Below, piece after piece: positions 1 to 8,325 of a stretch of DNA of 29,788 nucleotides (its first letter is position 1; every line of letters begins with the position of its first letter). The notes beneath the pieces were generated by a model, which saw nothing but the letters and a program-made list of their open reading frames with translations, made no database searches and was not told the origin of the DNA. The translations under genes and the position numbers were made by a program. The stretch is from Dongia_B sp035539215 (GTDB lineage: Bacteria; Pseudomonadota; Alphaproteobacteria; Dongiales; Dongiaceae): NCBI GenBank assembly GCA_035539215.1, contig DATLIX010000208.1:1-29788 (forward strand), written 5' to 3'.

Positions 1-1395
1 CCGCTCAACCGCAATGACGCGCAGGAGATCTGGCGCAAGGACCGCGACCATTTCCTGCATCCCTGGACCCATTTCGACAGCTTCAAGAAGGACGGCTCGC
101 TGATCATGGCCGGCGCCGAGGGCGCCTATGTCTATGATGCCAGCGGCAAGCGCTATCTCGACGGTATCGGCGGGCTGTGGTGCGTCAATATCGGCTATGG
201 CCGCCGCGAGATCGTCGATGCCATCGCCCGCCAGGCGATGCAGCTCGCCTATTTCAATCCCTTCGTCGACACCACGAATATCCCGGCGGCGGAGCTGGCG
301 GCGAAGCTCGCCGAGCTTGCCCCCGGCGATCTCAACCATGTCTTCTTCACCTGCGGCGGCTCGACCGCCAACGACACCGCCGTGCGCCTGATCCAGTATT
401 ATCAGAGCAAGCGCGGCAAGCGGGAGAAGAAGCACATCATCTGCCGCCTCGACGGCTATCACGGCAGCACCTATTTGACGGGCTCGATGAGCGGCAAGCC
501 GGCCGACCGTCATCCCAACCTGCATTTCGTCACCGACTTCGTGCATCACATCGCCTCGCCCAACGGCTATCGCCGGCCGGAAGGCATGAGCGAGGCCGCG
601 TTCTGCGATCACCTGGTCAAGAATCTCGAGGACAAGATCCTGGAACTGGGCGCCGAGAATGTCGCCGCCTTCTTCGCCGAGCCGGTGCTGGGTGCCGGCG
701 GCGTCATCGTGCCGCCCAAGGGCTACCATCAGCGGACACTGGAGGTCTGCCGCAAGCATGACGTCCTCTATGTCTCCGACGAAGTGGTGACGGGCTTCGG
801 CCGCCTCGGCCATTTCTTCGCCTCGGAAGATGTCTTCGGCATCGTCCCGGACATGATCGTCTGCGCCAAGGGCCTGACCTCCGGCTATCAGCCGCTCGGC
901 GCCTGCATCTATTCGGACAAGATCCATGAGGTGATCAGCTCGGAAGATCCCGATGGCTGGTTCACCAACGGCTATACCTATTCCGGCCACCCGATCGCCT
1001 GCGCGGCTGCCTTGGCCAATATCGAGGTGATGGAGCGGGACAATCTCTGCGGCCATGTCCGCGAGGTCGGCCCCTATCTCCGCGAGCGGCTGGAAAGCCT
1101 CAAGGACCTACCGATCGTCGGCGATGTCCGCGGCCATCAGTTCATGATGTGCGTCGAGAACGTCGCCGATCCGCAGACCAAGGAGCTGTTCCCGGAGGAG
1201 GTCAATATCGGCAAGCGCATCGCCGACCATGCCGAGAAGTTCGGCCTCATCGTGCGGCCGATCGGCGCCCTCAACATCATCTCGCCGCCGCTGGTCCTGA
1301 CCCGCGCCCAGGTCGATGAACTGGTCAGCATCCTGCGCCAGTCGATCGAGGCGACGATGAAGGATCTGAAGGCTGCGGGCTATATGAAGGCGTAA
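1..1395 (+). CDS. Class III omega-aminotransferase, 5' end cut by window edge
   Basis: A PLP-dependent fold-type I transaminase that moves an amino group from an amine or omega-amino acid to an acceptor such as pyruvate. The frame is open from base 1, so the true start lies upstream; the ATG at 106 is internal because the residues before it (DRDHFLHPW) already belong to the family. Visible landmarks are GLWCVNIGYGR near the N-terminus, NGYHGST, the DEVVTGFGR motif holding the PLP-binding aspartate, and AKGLTSGYQPLG, whose lysine (codon 868-870) is the expected Schiff-base residue. The overall pattern, including FAEPVLGAGGVIVPP and TYSGHP, resembles the SpuC putrescine-pyruvate and related omega-transaminases, so polyamine or beta-alanine-type substrates are likely. 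The exact substrate cannot be read from the sequence. A strong terminator follows. Confidence 0.9.
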   Translation, partial: PLNRNDAQEIWRKDRDHFLHPWTHFDSFKKDGSLIMAGAEGAYVYDASGKRYLDGIGGLWCVNIGYGRREIVDAIARQAMQLAYFNPFVDTTNIPAAELAAKLAELAPGDLNHVFFTCGGSTANDTAVRLIQYYQSKRGKREKKHIICRLDGYHGSTYLTGSMSGKPADRHPNLHFVTDFVHHIASPNGYRRPEGMSEAAFCDHLVKNLEDKILELGAENVAAFFAEPVLGAGGVIVPPKGYHQRTLEVCRKHDVLYVSDEVVTGFGRLGHFFASEDVFGIVPDMIVCAKGLTSGYQPLGACIYSDKIHEVISSEDPDGWFTNGYTYSGHPIACAAALANIEVMERDNLCGHVREVGPYLRERLESLKDLPIVGDVRGHQFMMCVENVADPQTKELFPEEVNIGKRIADHAEKFGLIVRPIGALNIISPPLVLTRAQVDELVSILRQSIEATMKDLKAAGYMKA

Positions 1396-1416
1396 GTGCC
1401 GAAAATGCCGCCGCGC

Positions 1417-1445
1417 ACCTCTCCTCTTGTGGGAGAAGGTCAGGG
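1417..1445. repeat. Decayed copy of an alphaproteobacterial intergenic palindrome
   Basis: The short segment has TCTCC and GGAGA arms around CTCTTGTG and ends in GGTCAGGG. This resembles the CCTCTCCC...GGGAGAGGGTCAGGG element often scattered between genes in alphaproteobacteria. It has mismatches in the arms and lacks the usual GTGAGGG ending, so it looks like a degenerate copy. I see only this one copy in the window. Confidence 0.35.
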
Positions 1446-1461
1446 AAAAATACGCAAAGAG

Positions 1462-1492
1462 AAAGGGCGGGATATGCATCCCGCCCTTTTTT
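1462..1492 (+). terminator. Rho-independent terminator after the aminotransferase
   Basis: An 11-base-pair perfect stem (AAAGGGCGGGA paired with TCCCGCCCTTT) with a six-base loop, followed by a run of six T on the plus strand. On the minus strand the stem is followed by TTTCTCTTT, so it may also stop transcription of the converging DUF4139 gene. Confidence 0.9.
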
Positions 1493-1511
1493 ATCAGCTG
1501 GAACGACAGGA

Positions 1512-2930
1512 TCAGTAAGAGATCCGCACCTTGTAGGTCAGCTTGGCGCTGCCTTCGGCCGGCACTTGGACCTGCCATTGCGCCGTCGCGGCATTGAGCT
1601 GGTCGTGCTTGTTGTTCTCTTCCAGGATCTTCCACTGACCCGGCATGGTCTCGCGCAAGGTGGCGGTGATCGCCTCCTTCTTGGCGTTCTTCAGCTCGAT
1701 CTCATAGGCGCTTTCATAGACATGGTCGCTGAGCTTGTCGAAGCTCACCTGCTTCGCGCGCGCGGTGATGTCGAAAGCTTCTCCCAAAGTGAGGTCGACA
1801 TGCTCGTTCTTCGGCGTGTGGTCGATATGGTCCTCGCCGACGAAAATCGCCTCGCCCGCCTGGTCGGCCTTGTAAACCCGCATGGTGCCTTGCGGCAGCG
1901 GCATGCCGAGCTTCGAGGCCTCGTCATTCTCGAACTTCAAGCGAATCGAGGCGTTGACGCGCTGCGGATCGGCGGCGCTGCGATCAAGATAGCCGCCGTA
2001 ATTGCCGGCAAGATTGGTGAAGATATATTGCTTCTCCACCGGAATCGCCGCCGCCGTCAGAAGCGAGACCTGCTTGGTCTGGTTCTGCTGGATCGTGGTC
2101 GGGCGGTCGAGCGTATAGAGGTGATATTCGAAGGCCGCCTCTTCGCGCATCTTCGGCGCCGCCGGCACCACGCGATCGGTCGCCATCGCCATCATCTGCG
2201 GCATCGGCTGCTGCACCTGATTGACGTTGCCGGCGACCAGCTGCAGCTTCGCGTTATTATAGGTGACGCCGCTCTGATTGGTCAGTGTCACCCAGCCATT
2301 GAGGTCGATGGTCTTTTCATCTGGCGACAACTCCGCCACGTAATCCGCCGCCCAGGAGAGACCGCGCGTCAGATAGGAGAGCACCATCGGCGTCTCGCCG
2401 GCCTTCTCGCTGGTGAGCTTGACCACCAGGGTGGGGCGGGCGCGGAGATTGGCGGGCACCATGCTGAAGACGAGGCGCCCCGGCGCCGTGGTCTCGATGC
2501 GATCGCCGATCTTCAGGACAACGGCCCCATCGGCAACGCTGAGCACCGTCGCATCCTCTGACGAATCCTGCCCGGTCTGCGGGTTGGTGCGGATGACGCG
2601 GATCTGCTGGCCGACTGACTTCTCGAGAATCTTCTGCGGCGTCAGCAGGTCGAAATCGAAATTCTGCTCGATGACGGAGATGGGATCATCCTGCGCGGTC
2701 AGCAGCGCGGTCTCCGGTCGGATGCCGCCGGAAACCTCGACAAAAGCCAGGTCATTCTCGCCCTGGGCCAGCGTCACCTTGCGGCTGTCACGCACCAAAG
2801 CGAGATCGCTGTTGTAGATGGTGACGGCGACCGCCGATTGGCTCTCCGGCATCACTTGCATTTCATCGGCCAGAACCGGCGCGGCAAGGCAGGACAACAA
2901 GGCGGTGGCGGCAAGCAACGTCGAACGCAT
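1512..2930 (-). CDS. Exported DUF4139 domain protein
   Basis: A 472-residue secreted protein of unknown function. The chosen ATG at 2930 gives a classical signal peptide (MRSTLLAATALLSCLAAPVLA, probable cleavage after ALA) and has GAGGAA five bases upstream. A longer frame up to 2990 would add 20 charged residues in front of the signal peptide and is unlikely. The N-terminal part (VAVTIYNSDLALVRDSRKV) and the body with LTYLTRGLSWAADYV-like sequence (here LSYLTRGLSWAADYVAEL) are typical of DUF4139, followed by a beta-rich C-terminal half ending in a conserved-looking LTYKVRI strand. The family is predicted to form beta-sandwich surface or periplasmic proteins; no enzyme activity can be assigned. 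It stands alone, convergent with the aminotransferase and downstream of recR on the same strand. Confidence 0.85.
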   Translation of the reverse strand: MRSTLLAATALLSCLAAPVLADEMQVMPESQSAVAVTIYNSDLALVRDSRKVTLAQGENDLAFVEVSGGIRPETALLTAQDDPISVIEQNFDFDLLTPQKILEKSVGQQIRVIRTNPQTGQDSSEDATVLSVADGAVVLKIGDRIETTAPGRLVFSMVPANLRARPTLVVKLTSEKAGETPMVLSYLTRGLSWAADYVAELSPDEKTIDLNGWVTLTNQSGVTYNNAKLQLVAGNVNQVQQPMPQMMAMATDRVVPAAPKMREEAAFEYHLYTLDRPTTIQQNQTKQVSLLTAAAIPVEKQYIFTNLAGNYGGYLDRSAADPQRVNASIRLKFENDEASKLGMPLPQGTMRVYKADQAGEAIFVGEDHIDHTPKNEHVDLTLGEAFDITARAKQVSFDKLSDHVYESAYEIELKNAKKEAITATLRETMPGQWKILEENNKHDQLNAATAQWQVQVPAEGSAKLTYKVRISY

Positions 2931-3069
2931 GGCAATTCCTCTTCGATCATGATGCGGCGCGCAAGCAAGCTTGCGGGCGCAGGCCATCATGAACGCGGAA
3001 TTGCGGAAAAACTATGACGAAACACCCGCAAAAAGATGGCGTCACGCAGCTGTGAGACGCGCCGCACAA

Positions 3070-3663
3070 TCAGAGTTTGCTGCGTGCCTTCAAGGCCTGG
3101 ATCAGGGTGCCGTCATCGAGATAATCAAGCTCGCCGCCGACCGGCACGCCATGGGCGAGGCGCGAGACGGTGACACCGAAGCTGCGCAGGCGGTCGCTGA
3201 CGTAATGCGCCGTGGTCTGGCCGTCGACGGTGGCGCCCAGCGCAAGGATCACTTCGCGGATGCCGCCCGCTTCGACGCGGCGATAGAGCGACGCGAGATT
3301 GAGCTGTTCCGGGCCGATGCCGTCCAGCGCCGAGAGGACGCCGCCCAGCACATGATAGCGGCCACGATAGGCGGCCGTGCGCTCGAGCGCCCAGAGATCG
3401 GCAACATCGGCAATGACGCAGATCAAGCCGCCGTCACGCCGCTCATCCTGGCAGATGGCGCAGGGATCGCTGCTGTCGAGATTGCCGCAGACAGTGCAAG
3501 GCCTGATCGAATGGGCGACATCCTGCATCGCCTGAATGAGCGGCAGCATCAGCGCTTCGCGCTTCTTGATCAGGAACAGCACCGCGCGCCGAGCCGAGCG
3601 CGGCCCGAGCCCCGGCAGGCGCGCCAGGATCTGGATCAACCGATCGATATCGCTGACCGCCAT
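3070..3663 (-). CDS. recR: Recombination protein RecR
   Basis: RecR acts with RecO and RecF to load RecA at single-stranded gaps during recombinational repair. The 197-residue product has the standard order: a helix-hairpin-helix (LPGLGPRSARRAV, residues 16-28), a four-cysteine zinc finger (C56, C59, C68, C71), and a Toprim domain starting at VIADVADL (residues 83-90) with the HVLGGVLSALDGIGP segment. The length matches the family. It is the last gene of the dnaX-ybaB-recR block, 28 bases after ybaB. The start has no strong ribosome binding site, so coupling to upstream translation is possible. Confidence 0.97.
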   Translation of the reverse strand: MAVSDIDRLIQILARLPGLGPRSARRAVLFLIKKREALMLPLIQAMQDVAHSIRPCTVCGNLDSSDPCAICQDERRDGGLICVIADVADLWALERTAAYRGRYHVLGGVLSALDGIGPEQLNLASLYRRVEAGGIREVILALGATVDGQTTAHYVSDRLRSFGVTVSRLAHGVPVGGELDYLDDGTLIQALKARSKL

Positions 3664-3691
3664 GCCGATGCCGTAATCGTCTAAGCGCTGA

Positions 3692-4015
3692 TCAGAAGGG
3701 CAGTTTGAAGCCGGGCGGCAGGGGCAGCCCGCCGGTCAGCTTCGACATCTCGCTGCTGACATGGGCGTCGGCCTTGCCGCGGGCATCCTTCAGCGCCGCC
3801 ATGATGAGGTCTTCCAGTACCTCGATCTCCGCCGGATCGGCGAGCTTCGGATCGATCTTGACCCGGCGCGGATCGCCTTTCGCCGTCATGGTGATGCTGA
3901 CCATGCCGCCACCCGCCTGGCCGGTGACTTCGGCCTGTTCCAAGGCGGTCTGCATTTCCGCCATCTTGGACTGCATCTGCTGGGCCTGCTTCATCATCTG
4001 GCCGAGATTTTTCAT
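3692..4015 (-). CDS. ybaB: YbaB/EbfC family nucleoid-associated protein
   Basis: A 107-residue DNA-binding protein of the YbaB/EbfC family, which forms dimers and coats DNA. The N-terminal helix (MKNLGQMMKQAQQMQSKM) and the GGGMVSITMTAKGDPRRVKI core are diagnostic, and the glycine/proline-rich C-terminus (LTGGLPLPPGFKLPF) is usual. The start codon overlaps the dnaX stop by four bases (ATGA at 4012-4015), so the two are translationally coupled. The dnaX-ybaB-recR order is conserved across many bacteria. Confidence 0.95.
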   Translation of the reverse strand: MKNLGQMMKQAQQMQSKMAEMQTALEQAEVTGQAGGGMVSITMTAKGDPRRVKIDPKLADPAEIEVLEDLIMAALKDARGKADAHVSSEMSKLTGGLPLPPGFKLPF

Positions 4016-5922
4016 GACTCGTCGTCTCCTAAACCATCCATGCCGGAGAAGCCGTCAAGCTCGGCATCGAGTTCCGTCATGTCGTCATCGTCATCCGCCG
4101 CCGCATCCGAGATGCGCTCAACCGCAGCCCCCGGCACATTGGCTCCCGGCCCCGCTTTATCGGGCGTGAGGCCGCCGGTCAAGTCGCGCACTTCGTCGAT
4201 CTGAGCGCCGGGAAACGCCTGGAGGATGGTCCTGACCAGCGGGTGGCGGGCCGCCTCTTCCTTGGCGGCTGCCACACGCGCCGCCGCCTGCTCGCGCAGG
4301 GTGGCGGCACCCTGGTCGCCCGAGACGGTGATCATCCAGCGCTTGCCGGTCCAATCCAGCAGTTTCGCGCCGATTCGCGCGGCGAGATCGCGCGGTGCCT
4401 GGGGAGAGGGGCGAAATTCGATGAGGCCGGCCTCGAAGCGCACCAGATGCACATCTTTCTGCAGATGCGCATGCAGGATCGCCTCGCGCCTTTCGGCAAA
4501 AAGCGCGACCACAGCCTCGAAGCTCTGCGGCTGCGGCAGATCGGGATTGGCCAGCGCCTGGGGCTGCTGGCTCGGCACCGGCGAGGGATTGACCAGCACG
4601 CGCGCCGTCGCCATCGCGCCGGACGCGGAGGACAGCGCGCCGCCGCCGGAACCGCTCGGCCTGCCGCCGCCATTGCCAGGCGCATTGACCGCCGGCGCGG
4701 CTTGCACGGCAGCGCCGCCATTTTCCGTCAGATGCCGCACCAGCTCGCCCGGCGTCGGCAGCTGCGCCGCGTGGGTCAGGCGGATCAGCACCATCTCCGC
4801 CGCCGCCAGGGGCTGCGGCGCCTGCTGCACCTCGGTGAGCCCCTTCAGCAGCATCTGCCAGGTGCGGCTCAGGACGGGAACGAAAAGCTGGGCGCTCAGG
4901 GCCTCGCCCTGGCGGCGCTCCGCTTCCGGCGTGGTCGGCTGGTTGAGGACGTCCGGGGTAATCTTGGCACGGGTCAGCCAGTGGGTAAGGTCGAGCAGGT
5001 CCTGGATCACCACCACCGGATCGGCGCCGCCGTGATACATGGTGCCGAGCTGCGCCAGAGCCGCGCCGATATCACCGCGCATGATCTTGTCGTAGAGATC
5101 GAAGAGCTGCGTCCGGTCGGCAAGGCCCAGCATGTCGCGGATCTCGAGCTCGGTAATCTCGCCGTCACTCAGCGCAATCGCCTGGTCCAGCAACGACAGG
5201 CCGTCGCGGGCCGAACCGTCGGCGGCGCGGGCAATCAGCGCCAAGGCCTGCGGCGTGATCCTGGCGCCTTCCTTTTCCGAAATGCGGGCGAAATGCGCCG
5301 CCAGTTCGTCGGCCTCGATGCGGCGCAGATCGAAACGCTGGCAGCGCGACAGCACCGTCACCGGCACCTTGCGGATTTCGGTGGTGGCGAAAATGAATTT
5401 CACATGCGCCGGCGGCTCTTCCAGGGTCTTCAACAAAGCGTTGAAGGCCTTTTCCGACAGCATATGCACTTCGTCGACGATATAGACCTTGTAGCGGGCG
5501 CTGACCGGGCGATAGCGCACCCCTTCGATCAGCTCGCGGATGTCGTCGATACCAGTGCGGCTGGCGGCGTCCATCTCGATGACGTCGACATGGCGATCTT
5601 CGGCGATGGCGCGGCAATTGTCGCAGACGCCGCAGGGCGAGACCGTGGGGCCGCCGGTACCGTCCGGACCGATGCAATTGAAACAGCGCGCCAGAATCCG
5701 CGCCGTGGTGGTCTTGCCGACGCCGCGCACGCCGGTCAGCATGAAGCCATGGGCGAGGCGTCCCTGGGCGATGGCATTGGTCAGGGTGCGCACCAGAGCT
5801 TCCTGGCCGATCATGCTGGTGAAATCGGTCGGCCGGTATTTGCGCGCAAGGACCCGGTAGCCGCCATCGCCGGCAGCGGTTTCGGAAAGCGGATTGTTCG
5901 GTGGGGTTGTCGGCTCGGTCAT
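4012..5922 (-). CDS. dnaX: DNA polymerase III subunits gamma/tau
   Basis: The clamp-loader ATPase subunit of DNA polymerase III. The ATG at 5922 gives 636 residues. The frame stays open for 60 more codons, but that extension runs through the SRP RNA gene and does not look like protein. Visible are ARKYRPTDF (26-34), Walker A GVRGVGKTT (64-72), a zinc module with cysteines between 80 and 103, Walker B with VDEVHML (149-155), sensor 1 FATTE (178-182) and the SRCQRF arginine-finger motif (192-197). The C-terminal third holds a Gly/Ala/Ser-rich linker, the tau-type domain and an acidic tail with five consecutive aspartates. I see no clear heptamer slippery site for making a short gamma form. It lies directly downstream of ffs. 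Confidence 0.97.
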   Translation of the reverse strand: MTEPTTPPNNPLSETAAGDGGYRVLARKYRPTDFTSMIGQEALVRTLTNAIAQGRLAHGFMLTGVRGVGKTTTARILARCFNCIGPDGTGGPTVSPCGVCDNCRAIAEDRHVDVIEMDAASRTGIDDIRELIEGVRYRPVSARYKVYIVDEVHMLSEKAFNALLKTLEEPPAHVKFIFATTEIRKVPVTVLSRCQRFDLRRIEADELAAHFARISEKEGARITPQALALIARAADGSARDGLSLLDQAIALSDGEITELEIRDMLGLADRTQLFDLYDKIMRGDIGAALAQLGTMYHGGADPVVVIQDLLDLTHWLTRAKITPDVLNQPTTPEAERRQGEALSAQLFVPVLSRTWQMLLKGLTEVQQAPQPLAAAEMVLIRLTHAAQLPTPGELVRHLTENGGAAVQAAPAVNAPGNGGGRPSGSGGGALSSASGAMATARVLVNPSPVPSQQPQALANPDLPQPQSFEAVVALFAERREAILHAHLQKDVHLVRFEAGLIEFRPSPQAPRDLAARIGAKLLDWTGKRWMITVSGDQGAATLREQAAARVAAAKEEAARHPLVRTILQAFPGAQIDEVRDLTGGLTPDKAGPGANVPGAAVERISDAAADDDDDMTELDAELDGFSGMDGLGDDES

Positions 5923-5963
5923 GCTCAATCTGGTCTCGGCCGGTCCAACAGGAAATCTGGCGT

Positions 5964-5996
5964 AACCGCCAAGCGGTTCCTGCCTGTTGCGGCAGG
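5964..5996 (-). other. Two back-to-back hairpins between ffs and dnaX
   Basis: On the minus strand, CCTGCC pairs with GGCAGG (5979-5996) and AACCGC pairs with GCGGTT (5964-5978). Each has six base pairs with loops of six and three bases. Neither is followed by a T run, so they look more like processing or stalling structures at the 3' side of the SRP RNA than intrinsic terminators. Confidence 0.45.
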
Positions 5997-5997
5997 T

Positions 5998-6094
5998 GGG
6001 AGGCTGGATAGCGACCCGAGCGCGAAACTCGTTACGGCTGCTTCCTTCCGGACCTGACCGGGTTGGCGAGACGCCCGTCCACCACCAACCTCCC
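5998..6094 (-). ncRNA. ffs: Signal recognition particle RNA, small bacterial type (4.5S)
   Basis: The minus strand carries the invariant SRP RNA core GGTCAGGTCCGGAAGGAAGC, that is, the GGAA-tetraloop hairpin with its Ffh-binding internal loop. The ends pair over ten positions (GGGAGGTTGG at 6094-6085 with CCAGCCTCCC at 6007-5998, including a G-T or mismatch), closing a single long hairpin of about 97 nucleotides. This RNA assembles with Ffh to target nascent inner-membrane proteins. The position directly upstream of dnaX is a recurrent arrangement, also known in Bacillus. The start matches the promoter just upstream; the 3' end is estimated from the closing stem. Confidence 0.95.
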
Positions 6095-6100
6095 GGCGCC

Positions 6101-6131
6101 ATTATACCAATAATTTACGATCGATATGCAA
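6101..6131 (-). promoter_or_regulatory. Sigma-70-type promoter for ffs
   Basis: On the minus strand there is a perfect TATAAT at 6106-6101, six bases before the first G of the SRP RNA terminal stem. A TTGCAT box at 6131-6126 sits 19 bases upstream, a slightly long spacer. The exact fit between the -10 box and the mature RNA end is strong support. It may also drive dnaX-ybaB-recR. Confidence 0.75.
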
Positions 6132-6193
6132 CTGTATCCTTCGGACTCCGGCCCGACGCGAAAAGCGTGAGTTAATAAGCACATAGGCGGTTC

Positions 6194-8281
6194 GTGGCTT
6201 ATCCAGCCGATAAATTGACGGCGATTTCCGGCGCCTTGGTCGATACGGCCGAGTTCGACCTGCTCTGGCGGTTCTGCGATTCGGGAAAAGAAGCCATCGC
6301 CCTGTTCGACGCCAGCGATTGCCTGCTGCGCTGGAATGAGGGCACCTTACGTCTTTTCCATAACATCCGCGACACCATCGCCATCGGCGCCAAGCTCGAC
6401 GAGCTGGTCCGCCAGTCCTTCGTCAACAACACCCATTTCCGCTCGTCGGCGGCGCTGGAGGAGGTCATCCAGCAATCGGTGCAGATGCTCCGCCAGGACG
6501 GGGCGGACTACACCCGCTTCATTCCCGAGCGCGGCTGGATCCGCAGCCGGGTATTTCGCCTCTCGAGCGGCAACTGGCTGCGCATCTGGAGCGATGTCAC
6601 CACCGAGACCGAGGCCGAGCGCGGCCGCTTCGACCTCACCAAGATGCTGGGCAGCGTCGGCATCGGCTATGCGCTGTTCGATCATCAGTCGCGCTTCGTC
6701 AGCTGCAACGAGCTTTATCTGCATTTTTTCACCAAGGTCGAAGCCCGCTGCCGCAACGCGAACGGCTATCGGGACCATATCGACGCGATCCTCGAGACCC
6801 TGGAGAAAGACTCGGCCGAGCGCCTGAGCGACGGCATCCAGACCGAGCCGCCAAGCGATCTCGATCTGCGGCTGCGGCAGATCAGCAACGGCTGGCTGGC
6901 CCTGGAACAGCGCGTGCTGGAGGGAGGCGGGCTGATCTGCCTATGGCGCGACGCCACCCGCCAGCATGAATACGAGCAGCACCTGACCCAGCTCGCCTAC
7001 CACAACAGCGAAAGCGGCCTGCCCAATGAAGCAAGCCTGCGCCAGCACCTGAACACCCTGGCCGACACGACGCAGGAAATAACCCTGATCTGCGTCCAGG
7101 TGGTGGATTTCAAGATTCTGCGCAGTACCTTCGGCATGGATATCGCCGAGCAGATTCTGGTGCTGTTCGCGACCCGCCTCAGCAGCGAGAGCAATCTTTG
7201 GCTGGCCCATCTCGGCACCTCCGACTTCATGCTGGTGCTGGAAAGCCGCGCCGCCCATGTGGTGGCCGAGATGACGGAGCGGATCCGCGTCGTCACCGAG
7301 GAACCCATCGCCTTTGGCCGGCGCCAGGTCAATCTGCGCACCCGCATCGGCGTCGCCGTGATGAATACGCCGGAGCGCGATCTCGCCGACCTCATCGAAG
7401 ACGCGGAGATCGCCGCGGTCCAGGCCGATAGCACCGACCACAAGGGTCCGGTGTTCTTCGATCCCAGCATCCGCACCGCCCTCATGCTGCGGCATGAGAT
7501 CGAGGCCGATCTGCGGCAGGCGCTGCATCATGATGACGAAATCTGGCTCGCCTATCAGCCGATCGTGCAGATGCATGACGGACGGCTCGCCGGTTTCGAA
7601 GCCCTGGCGCGCTGGTCGCATCCGACGCGCGGCATGATCGCGCCGACCGATTTCATTCCGATCGCCGAATGGTCGGGCCTGATCGTGCCGCTCGGCCAAT
7701 TCGTCTTCCGCCGCGCCTGCGAGCAGCTGGTTTCCTGGAAAGCGCTGGGCATCGCCGACGATTTCTTCATCTCGGTCAACCTGTCGGCCCTGCAAATGGC
7801 GCATCCGCAGTTGATCAGCGAGATCGGCTGGATTCTTGAGCAGACCGGCGCGGAGCCGAAACACATCAAGCTGGAGCTGACCGAAAGCTCGGTCATGCAC
7901 AATCCGGACGCCGCCATCCAGGTGATCGACCGGCTGCGGCATATGGGCTTCCGCATCTCGATCGACGATTTCGGCACCGGCTATTCATCGCTGGCGCATC
8001 TCCACCGTCTGCCGATCGACAGCCTGAAGATCGATCAATCCTTCATCCGTCCCCTGACCGACGCCGCCCGCAACCTGGAAATGGCGCGGCTGATCATCGA
8101 GCTCGGCCATTTGCTGCGCCTGGAAGTGGTGGCGGAAGGGATCGAACGCAGCTCGCATATGGAACTGCTGAAGGGACTGGGCTGCGATCTCGGCCAGGGC
8201 TATCTCTTCAGCCGGCCCATGCCCGCCACCGAGGCCCAGCGGCTGATCCTCGAAGAAGAGATCCGCGACGCGGTCTTCTAG
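6194..8281 (+). CDS. PAS-PAS-degenerate GGDEF-EAL phosphodiesterase
   Basis: A predicted cytoplasmic cyclic-di-GMP phosphodiesterase of 695 residues. It starts at GTG, with AGGCGG just upstream. Two PAS-like sensor domains come first (about residues 30-130, with LFDASDCLLRWNEG, and about 150-260, with YALFDHQSRFVSCNE). A GGDEF-like domain follows (about 265-430) whose signature is GTSDF (341-345), so it cannot be a normal cyclase. The EAL domain (about 440-690) keeps the catalytic set: E469 of EAL, N529 of NLS, the ELTES glutamate, D591-D592 of DDFGTGYSS, the lysine of LKIDQSF, the EGIE glutamate and GQGYLFS. No membrane segment is seen. The EAL half is therefore predicted active, with the GGDEF half probably regulatory. 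The signal sensed is unknown. Confidence 0.92.
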   Translation: MAYPADKLTAISGALVDTAEFDLLWRFCDSGKEAIALFDASDCLLRWNEGTLRLFHNIRDTIAIGAKLDELVRQSFVNNTHFRSSAALEEVIQQSVQMLRQDGADYTRFIPERGWIRSRVFRLSSGNWLRIWSDVTTETEAERGRFDLTKMLGSVGIGYALFDHQSRFVSCNELYLHFFTKVEARCRNANGYRDHIDAILETLEKDSAERLSDGIQTEPPSDLDLRLRQISNGWLALEQRVLEGGGLICLWRDATRQHEYEQHLTQLAYHNSESGLPNEASLRQHLNTLADTTQEITLICVQVVDFKILRSTFGMDIAEQILVLFATRLSSESNLWLAHLGTSDFMLVLESRAAHVVAEMTERIRVVTEEPIAFGRRQVNLRTRIGVAVMNTPERDLADLIEDAEIAAVQADSTDHKGPVFFDPSIRTALMLRHEIEADLRQALHHDDEIWLAYQPIVQMHDGRLAGFEALARWSHPTRGMIAPTDFIPIAEWSGLIVPLGQFVFRRACEQLVSWKALGIADDFFISVNLSALQMAHPQLISEIGWILEQTGAEPKHIKLELTESSVMHNPDAAIQVIDRLRHMGFRISIDDFGTGYSSLAHLHRLPIDSLKIDQSFIRPLTDAARNLEMARLIIELGHLLRLEVVAEGIERSSHMELLKGLGCDLGQGYLFSRPMPATEAQRLILEEEIRDAVF

Positions 8282-8285
8282 CGCG

Positions 8286-8305
8286 CCGGCTCCGCGCGGA
8301 GCCGG
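8286..8305. terminator. Palindrome between converging genes
   Basis: A perfect inverted repeat, CCGGCTCC and GGAGCCGG around GCGC, lies five bases after the phosphodiesterase stop and before the converging DUF6134 stop. It could form a very stable hairpin in either transcript. There is no T run, so intrinsic termination is uncertain. Confidence 0.4.
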
Positions 8306-8325
8306 TCAGGCCATTCGCAACGCGA

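Noticed and set aside
4243..6057. A 604-codon plus-strand open frame antisense to dnaX
   Set aside because: It is rich in Arg, Gly, His and Gln with no domain pattern, and lies fully opposite an unmistakable dnaX and ffs. Long antisense frames are expected in GC-rich DNA.
5923..6102. 60-codon N-terminal extension of dnaX
   Set aside because: The segment is the SRP RNA gene and its flank. The encoded residues do not resemble DnaX, and the ATG at 5922 begins the family sequence.
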